A DNA stretch of 64,000 nt from Psychrilyobacter atlanticus DSM 19335. Its GTDB lineage: Bacteria; Fusobacteriota; Fusobacteriia; Fusobacteriales; Fusobacteriaceae. Positions 60,381-64,000 of the stretch are shown piece by piece. A program made the translations under genes and the position numbers. Within the stretch, counting starts at the first letter, position 1. The number at the start of each line of letters is the position of its first letter. The notes beneath the pieces were generated by a model, which ran no database searches, was not told the origin of the DNA, and worked only from the letters and a program-made list of their open reading frames with translations. The DNA lies in NCBI RefSeq assembly GCF_000426625.1, contig NZ_KE384548.1, positions 186,001-250,000 of the forward strand, given 5' to 3'.

Positions 60381-60632
60381 ATGGGATCCCTTTTCCTGAA
60401 GGGGTCCTCTTCCATTTAAAAGATCTTTATTTTTTTTAATATCTAAAGTGTTACGTTTGACTTTGAAAAAAAAGTTCGATATACTTAATTTAGGTGGATT
60501 TAAATTAAACATTATTTAAAATACATAATAAACTGCTTGTTAATACCAAAAATTGCTTTTTTGAAATTTTAAATCCGCCTAAAAAAGACTTTTTTATTGG
60601 ATTATTATTATATAGATTATTCGCATGAGACC

Positions 60633-60662
60633 TCTATTTTATGGAGATCTCATTCTTTTTTT
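60633..60662 (+). terminator. Terminator-like hairpin
   Basis: TGAGACCTC pairs with GAGATCTCA (one mismatch), followed by TTCTTTTTTT. An upstream promoter for it is not clear. Confidence 0.6.
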
Positions 60663-60691
60663 CACAACATTAATTTTTTTTAATTAGTATA

Positions 60692-60720
60692 TTGACTTTT
60701 ATTTAGATTAGATATACACT
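60692..60720 (+). promoter_or_regulatory. Promoter of a further + strand unit
   Basis: TTGACT (60,692-60,697), 17 bases, TACACT (60,715-60,720), the same format as U1-U10. The transcript would run antisense into the gene at 60,816; no clear terminator was found before the strong hairpin at 60,836-60,866. Confidence 0.4.
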
Positions 60721-60815
60721 TGTTTCAAGTGGGTTGAATACAGTCAAAAGTATTTTTATTTTTAATAATTAAACTATTGATTATCCACTTCGCAGAGACT
60801 TTTATTTATACGTCT

Positions 60816-61118
60816 TTAGTTGTATTCCTTCATATGGGGGCTCCTTTCAATCTTGGAAGGAGCCCCTTCCCTATTCAATTTCTTTGCTTTTTTTACACAA
60901 TAATTTTCAATTTCTAATGTTAAATATTTCTCTTTTGATGGGATTTTATCTCTTATGAATTTATGCATGTTGTCCCAGTCAAAGTTTATTTTTTTATACA
61001 GTTGGTCTCTTTCAATCTTTCCCATGGATTTCCAGCCTTTTTTAGCAAGATCTTTTCTTTTATCTTCCAGGGCTTTCATCTGGGTTTGTCTTAATTCTCT
61101 TTGCTTTTTCCAGTTCAT
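60816..61118 (-). CDS. Hypothetical basic protein
   Basis: A 100-residue lysine-rich, helical protein (MNWKKQRELRQTQMKALEDK at the N terminus). AGGGGG lies before ATG 61,118; an upstream start at 61,157 lacks one. The last codons contain a very stable hairpin (GGGGCTCCTT/AAGGAGCCCC, 60,836-60,866) resembling the one before the 24-residue peptide at 60,306. No family recognised; basic charge suggests nucleic-acid binding. Confidence 0.5.
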   Translation of the reverse strand: MNWKKQRELRQTQMKALEDKRKDLAKKGWKSMGKIERDQLYKKINFDWDNMHKFIRDKIPSKEKYLTLEIENYCVKKAKKLNREGAPSKIERSPHMKEYN

Positions 61119-61217
61119 ATTTCCCCCTAATGGGTGATTGAGTTCCCACCTTCTCAATGTTGAATAGTTTCCCGTTAAATTAACTATTTCCCTTATTAAA
61201 AAACAAAAAGGAGCGTA

Positions 61218-61245
61218 AAAACAGGCTAGTTATAGCCTATCTTTA
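61218..61245 (-). terminator. Terminator of small - strand genes
   Basis: On the - strand AGGCT-ataact-AGCCT is followed by GTTTTT, within a wider GTAAA/TTTAC pairing. Confidence 0.6.
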
Positions 61246-61272
61246 CACCCCATAATTTTTTGGTAGTATAAG

Positions 61273-61368
61273 TTAGAAGGTTTTCCTTATTGTAAGTTGT
61301 CCTTTCTTAGTAGCAATATAAATTGCCCTCGTCTTAGTAACAGATCTTACAGGTCCGTCTTCCCATAT
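61273..61368 (-). pseudogene. Open stretch without start codon
   Basis: Thirty-one codons of coding-like sequence (WEDGPVRSVTKTRAIYIATK then KGQLTIRKTF) with no ATG, GTG or TTG and no ribosome site. It lies in the same frame as the gene at 61,396, separated by stops. Probably a truncated gene end. Confidence 0.3.
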
Positions 61369-61395
61369 TTTTTATTGTATATTTACTTTTTAATT

Positions 61396-61542
61396 TTAAT
61401 ATTTTTTATTAGAGACTATGGTAGTTTTCATTGGATGACCTTTTTCAAAAGTGACTTTAATCTCTCCATATAGATCTTCTTCCATTAGTTTCTCTATTTC
61501 GATACTTAGTTTTATATATTTCTCCATTTTCTTCTTTTCCAT
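61396..61542 (-). CDS. DUF2292-like small protein
   Basis: A 48-residue protein (MEKKKMEKYIKLSIEIEKLM at the N terminus). The segment YGEIKVTFEKGHPMKTTIVS resembles DUF2292 proteins, small proteins of unknown role common in anaerobes and often near selenium- or metal-related genes. AGGAGGAG precedes ATG. Family call is from pattern only. Confidence 0.55.
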   Translation of the reverse strand: MEKKKMEKYIKLSIEIEKLMEEDLYGEIKVTFEKGHPMKTTIVSNKKY

Positions 61543-61772
61543 AGGCTCCTCCTAAAAAATATAATTCTTTGGTCAAGTTTAATTATATAGGGAACTACAA
61601 AAAAATAAAAGTATTTTTTTTAAAATTGCTTTAATCATTATTAAATATGGGCTACTTACCCTAAACATTTTAGTAATTTTAATTTTAAAATCATTATTTT
61701 CTTTTCTTCACTTAGTTTTCACAAACAAATCATATAATCATTTTACAGAAAAGAATACAGAGGAGGAAAGAG

Positions 61773-62114
61773 ATGAAGAAAAAGATTTTATTATTTACAG
61801 GGGTAGTTTTAATGGGGATATTTATGTATAGTATGCCTTACACTAGCAGCTTAAATGGAACTAGCATAAGCCAAACAGGGAATTCTTCAGAATTGAAGTT
61901 ACAATATAGAAAAGGACTTTATTATGAACTAGGAAAAGGTACACCGTTTACAGGTAAAATGAAAGTTAATTACGAGAAGGAGTATGTAAATAGCGAAGGT
62001 AATTATAAGACCAAAGAAGCAATTTTTGAGAATGAATATGTGAATGGAGTTATAAAAAATACAAACTATTATACTCAAAATGGAACTTTTGAATATAATG
62101 TTAAAAAAATATAG
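61773..62114 (+). CDS. Exported YwqK-like protein, copy 1
   Basis: A 113-residue protein with a signal peptide (MKKKILLFTGVVLMGIFMYS). The mature part resembles a single YwqK/MORN-type unit (YYELGKGTPFTGKMKVNYEK ... NEYVNGVIKNTNYY), a motif seen in secreted fusobacterial proteins and some toxin-antidote pairs. AGGAGG precedes ATG; CATATAAT lies about 50 bases upstream as a likely -10. First of a tandem pair. Confidence 0.7.
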   Translation: MKKKILLFTGVVLMGIFMYSMPYTSSLNGTSISQTGNSSELKLQYRKGLYYELGKGTPFTGKMKVNYEKEYVNSEGNYKTKEAIFENEYVNGVIKNTNYYTQNGTFEYNVKKI

Positions 62115-62156
62115 AATATAATCATTTTACAAAAAAGAATACAGAGGAGGAGTTAT

Positions 62157-62498
62157 ATGAAGAAGAAGATTGCACTACTTACAGGGGTAGTTTTAATAGG
62201 GATATTTATGTATAGTATGCCTTACACTAGCAGTTTAAATGGGACGAGCATAAGCCAAACAGGGAATACGTCACAATTGAGGTTACAATATAAAAAAGGA
62301 CTTTATTATGAACTAGGAAAGGAGACACCATTTACAGGTGAAATGAGAGTAAATTATGAAAAGGAATATATAAATAGTGAAGGTAATTCTAAGACCAGAG
62401 AAGCATTTTTCAAGAATGAATATGTGAATGGACTTTTAAAAGAAACAAACTACTATAGTCAAAATGGAACTTTTGAATATAGTGTTAAAAAAATATAG
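62157..62498 (+). CDS. Exported YwqK-like protein, copy 2
   Basis: A 113-residue paralogue of the preceding gene, about 80 percent identical, with the same signal peptide and repeat unit. The starts are 384 bases apart and the ribosome-site region (ATAATCATTTTACA, CAGAGGAGGA) is duplicated too, so the unit arose by tandem duplication. A strong terminator follows. Confidence 0.7.
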   Translation: MKKKIALLTGVVLIGIFMYSMPYTSSLNGTSISQTGNTSQLRLQYKKGLYYELGKETPFTGEMRVNYEKEYINSEGNSKTREAFFKNEYVNGLLKETNYYSQNGTFEYSVKKI

Positions 62499-62502
62499 AA
62501 AA

Positions 62503-62549
62503 AAAACAGACGAGCAGCTAAAAATTCTTAGTTACTTGTCTGTTTTTTT
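62503..62549 (+). terminator. Terminator after the YwqK-like pair
   Basis: AAACAGAC pairs with GTCTGTTT across an AT-rich loop, followed by TTTT. Confidence 0.7.
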
Positions 62550-62611
62550 ATGAGAAAATCATGTATTTTTCTCAAATAAAATTCTTATGCAAAGCAGAAG
62601 TTTCCAGGGGT

Positions 62612-62648
62612 TACACGTGCATAACTTTAGTTATGCGTAAGCGTGCAG
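62612..62648. other. Intergenic hairpin
   Basis: GCATAACT pairs with AGTTATGC around TT, with partial outer CGTGC repeats. It lies just beyond the end of the DUF6338 operon and may be its terminator or a recombination site; no clear T-run on the - strand. Confidence 0.4.
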
Positions 62649-62657
62649 TCCTTCTTT

Positions 62658-62861
62658 TTATTCTTTAGGAAAGATTGTTATTTTTGGTTTGATTTTTGGT
62701 TTTTTATCTGGTGTAGTAGTAATAGTAATTTCCTTAGGAGAATATCCTTTTATAACTTGACTTCCTTTATCACTAGGTTTTATAAAGTGATCAGAAAGTT
62801 TTTTACGAGGAATATATCCTTCTAAACCCGGGATTGAGACTGTGTCTTTATTATCTTTCAT
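62658..62861 (-). CDS. Small partner of the DUF6338 protein (GYxP repeats)
   Basis: A 67-residue, proline- and lysine-rich protein with two GYxP motifs (GYIPRKKL and GYSPKEIT). It starts three bases after the DUF6338 gene, with GGAGGTG before its start. Such low-complexity GYxP proteins accompany DUF6338 genes in other bacteria as I recall; function unknown. Confidence 0.6.
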   Translation of the reverse strand: MKDNKDTVSIPGLEGYIPRKKLSDHFIKPSDKGSQVIKGYSPKEITITTTPDKKPKIKPKITIFPKE

Positions 62862-62864
62862 AAG

Positions 62865-63449
62865 TTATTCACCTCCATTACTTTCTATAATATTAGCATC
62901 CATAAAATTAATTCGAGATATTTCAGAACCTTTGATAAGAACTCCTTTAGAATAATCTGAAAATTCTACTACTTGATTATTATCGTCAGTAGCATAAATA
63001 AATTCAAGATAGATACTTTGTTCGTTTGGGTAAGCACTGGCAAAAGAATTTGTTCCATAATAACCAACAATAGGCTTTTCTTTCCCTTTAATGTAAACTA
63101 CTACAACACAAGGCTCTCTTTTTTCAAAGAAAAAATCCCAAGCCAGAGGACTGATAGTATTTACAGTATTTTCTTTTATAAGTTTACTTAAAAGAATTTT
63201 TTTTAATAATAATGGCAAAACAAAAGACATTGAAATTATAAGAAGAATTTTGATAGGTTTATTCAAAAAATCTATAGATAGATAGACTAATTTATATAAA
63301 ATACCTAAAGAAATTATTTCAAAATAATTATCTTTTAACATATTTTTTTTATTTGGTACAATCATTTTCCAAATTTTATAAGAAATAAATCCCAAAGAAA
63401 AATAAGGAAATATACTTTCAAGTTGACTAAAAAAATTGGCACTATTCAT
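62865..63449 (-). CDS. DUF6338 membrane protein
   Basis: A 194-residue protein with hydrophobic segments at about residues 10-30, 45-60 and 66-88, and a cytoplasmic C-terminal domain. The latter has LAWDFFFEKREPCVVVVYIK and YYGTNSFASAYPNEQSIYLE, the recognisable DUF6338 core. No function is established. With a methyltransferase gene next to it, it could belong to a defence or accessory island. AGGAGG precedes ATG. Confidence 0.78.
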   Translation of the reverse strand: MNSANFFSQLESIFPYFSLGFISYKIWKMIVPNKKNMLKDNYFEIISLGILYKLVYLSIDFLNKPIKILLIISMSFVLPLLLKKILLSKLIKENTVNTISPLAWDFFFEKREPCVVVVYIKGKEKPIVGYYGTNSFASAYPNEQSIYLEFIYATDDNNQVVEFSDYSKGVLIKGSEISRINFMDANIIESNGGE

Positions 63450-63506
63450 ATTTTCACCTCCTAAAATAAATTTTAAATTAAGTAATTACTTTATATTCTC
63501 TTACTA

Positions 63507-63543
63507 AAAAGTAGGTTAATTATAGATATATTAACCTACTTTT
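63507..63543. terminator. Bidirectional terminator
   Basis: AAAAGTAGGTTAA pairs with TTAACCTACTTTT. Confidence 0.75.
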
Positions 63544-63610
63544 AGTTTTTTTGCAATACTTCTAATCTTTTTTTTAGAATTAATGTTCTGTTATCGTCTT
63601 TTTTGAATAA

Positions 63611-63639
63611 AAAAAAGATAGTCAAAAACTATCTTTTTT
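63611..63639. terminator. Bidirectional terminator
   Basis: AAAAAAGATAGT pairs with ACTATCTTTTTT. It probably ends the methyltransferase transcript on the - strand. The 150 bases to its right hold only an 18-codon frame (63,733-63,789) that is not convincing. Confidence 0.75.
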
Positions 63640-63806
63640 ATTTTTAATATATTTACAAGATCACTCTGGATATCTCAGCTTCTTTTGAAGGGTAACTCTT
63701 CTCTAAATTAAATATATTTTGATCAAAAAAATTTAAGCAACCATCTCTTCACACATTTTCTTGGTTTTGTCTTTATTTTTTTTATCCATATAAAATACCT
63801 ACTCAA

Positions 63807-64000
63807 TTAAATTTTTTTCATTACTACTATATATTCTTTATGCATTGTTTTTACTTTATTACCTTTTTTCCCTGTAGGCGCTACTTTTCCTGGAAGTCTT
63901 TTTCTACTAATATTTCTAATAATTGTTTCAAGGTGTTCAAATCCATTTTTTTCAAAAAAATGTTTTGTTACCTCGTCTGTTTTAAGAAGTTGACCTTTGA
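63807..64000 (-). CDS. Probable DNA methyltransferase, C-terminal part
   Basis: The 3' end of a gene that starts beyond the window. The visible 64 codons (GQLLKTDEVTKHFFEKNGFE ... TIIRNISRKRLPGKVAPTGK ... TMHKEYIVVMKKI) resemble the C terminus of type II DNA modification methylases, which end in a similar RxxxRxxPxxxxPTG...TMxxEYIVxxxK pattern. No catalytic motif is in view, so the call is tentative. A restriction partner may lie outside. Confidence 0.5.
   Translation of the reverse strand, partial: KGQLLKTDEVTKHFFEKNGFEHLETIIRNISRKRLPGKVAPTGKKGNKVKTMHKEYIVVMKKI

Noticed and set aside
60381-60512. Longer - strand frame (68 residues) upstream of the 24-residue peptide
   Set aside because: No ribosome site precedes its start, and the region contains the hairpin that would regulate the shorter gene.
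63733-63789. An 18-codon lysine-rich frame next to the methyltransferase gene
   Set aside because: The ribosome site is weak and the frame is too short to support without homologues.

Overview
The window is an AT-rich chromosomal segment carrying a prophage. Base composition, gene styles (class I PurE, long single-chain PurL, selenocysteine-dependent reductase, fusobacterial-looking exported proteins) and riboswitch use suggest an anaerobic member of the Fusobacteriota such as a Propionigenium, Ilyobacter or Psychrilyobacter relative. That assignment is inference; no rRNA or other marker is present.

Bases 1-12,300 hold the end of formate-tetrahydrofolate ligase and a purine cluster purL-purE-purC-purF-purM-purN-purH-purD, all on the + strand behind a guanine-type riboswitch with a readable terminator/antiterminator. 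Bases 12,400-20,000 hold assorted housekeeping genes: a methyltransferase, a glycine/alanine-sodium symporter under a tandem glycine riboswitch, DUF1540 and PPC-domain proteins, adenosine deaminase under an adenine-type riboswitch wired as an ON switch, a metallo-beta-lactamase-fold hydrolase and a TetR-type regulator.

Bases 20,300-29,900 are a glycine/betaine-type reductase locus. It has component B (two subunits, one with an in-frame UGA for selenocysteine), a BCCT transporter, thioredoxin reductase, thioredoxin, selenoprotein A (UGA inside CxxU) and component C (grdC, grdD). The transporter suggests that glycine betaine is the substrate, reduced to acetyl phosphate and trimethylamine. The glycine riboswitch/symporter nearby and the formate-THF ligase fit a one-carbon/amino-acid fermenting lifestyle.

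Bases 29,900-32,350 are a gene-poor island with the decayed remains of a phage related to the intact one, small peptide genes (one pair of tandem 45-residue paralogues) and several hairpin elements.

Bases 33,270-59,440 hold the prophage, mostly on the - strand. Reading from high to low coordinates: Rep-like protein, terminase, antirepressor pair, portal, ClpP-like protease, decoration and capsid proteins (lambda-type head), an SPFH/prohibitin-like membrane protein, then a P2/Mu-type contractile tail (sheath, tube, E/E' frameshift, tape measure, X, D, V, U, W, J, I, fibre), holin candidates and a GH24 endolysin. No integrase or CI-type repressor is visible up to base 64,000.

The most unusual signal is a set of at least ten short + strand transcription units in gaps of the prophage and its remnant. 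Each has a TTGNNT -35, exactly 17 bases, a -10-like hexamer, about 55-170 nt of RNA and a strong terminator hairpin. One family of four has covarying stems with an invariant nine-base loop. They run against the phage genes, and several lie next to the Rep-like gene. They look like an undescribed family of phage small RNAs.

Bases 59,440-64,000 hold more of these units, small peptide genes, a tandem pair of exported YwqK-like proteins, a DUF6338 membrane protein with its small partner, and the 3' end of a probable DNA methyltransferase.
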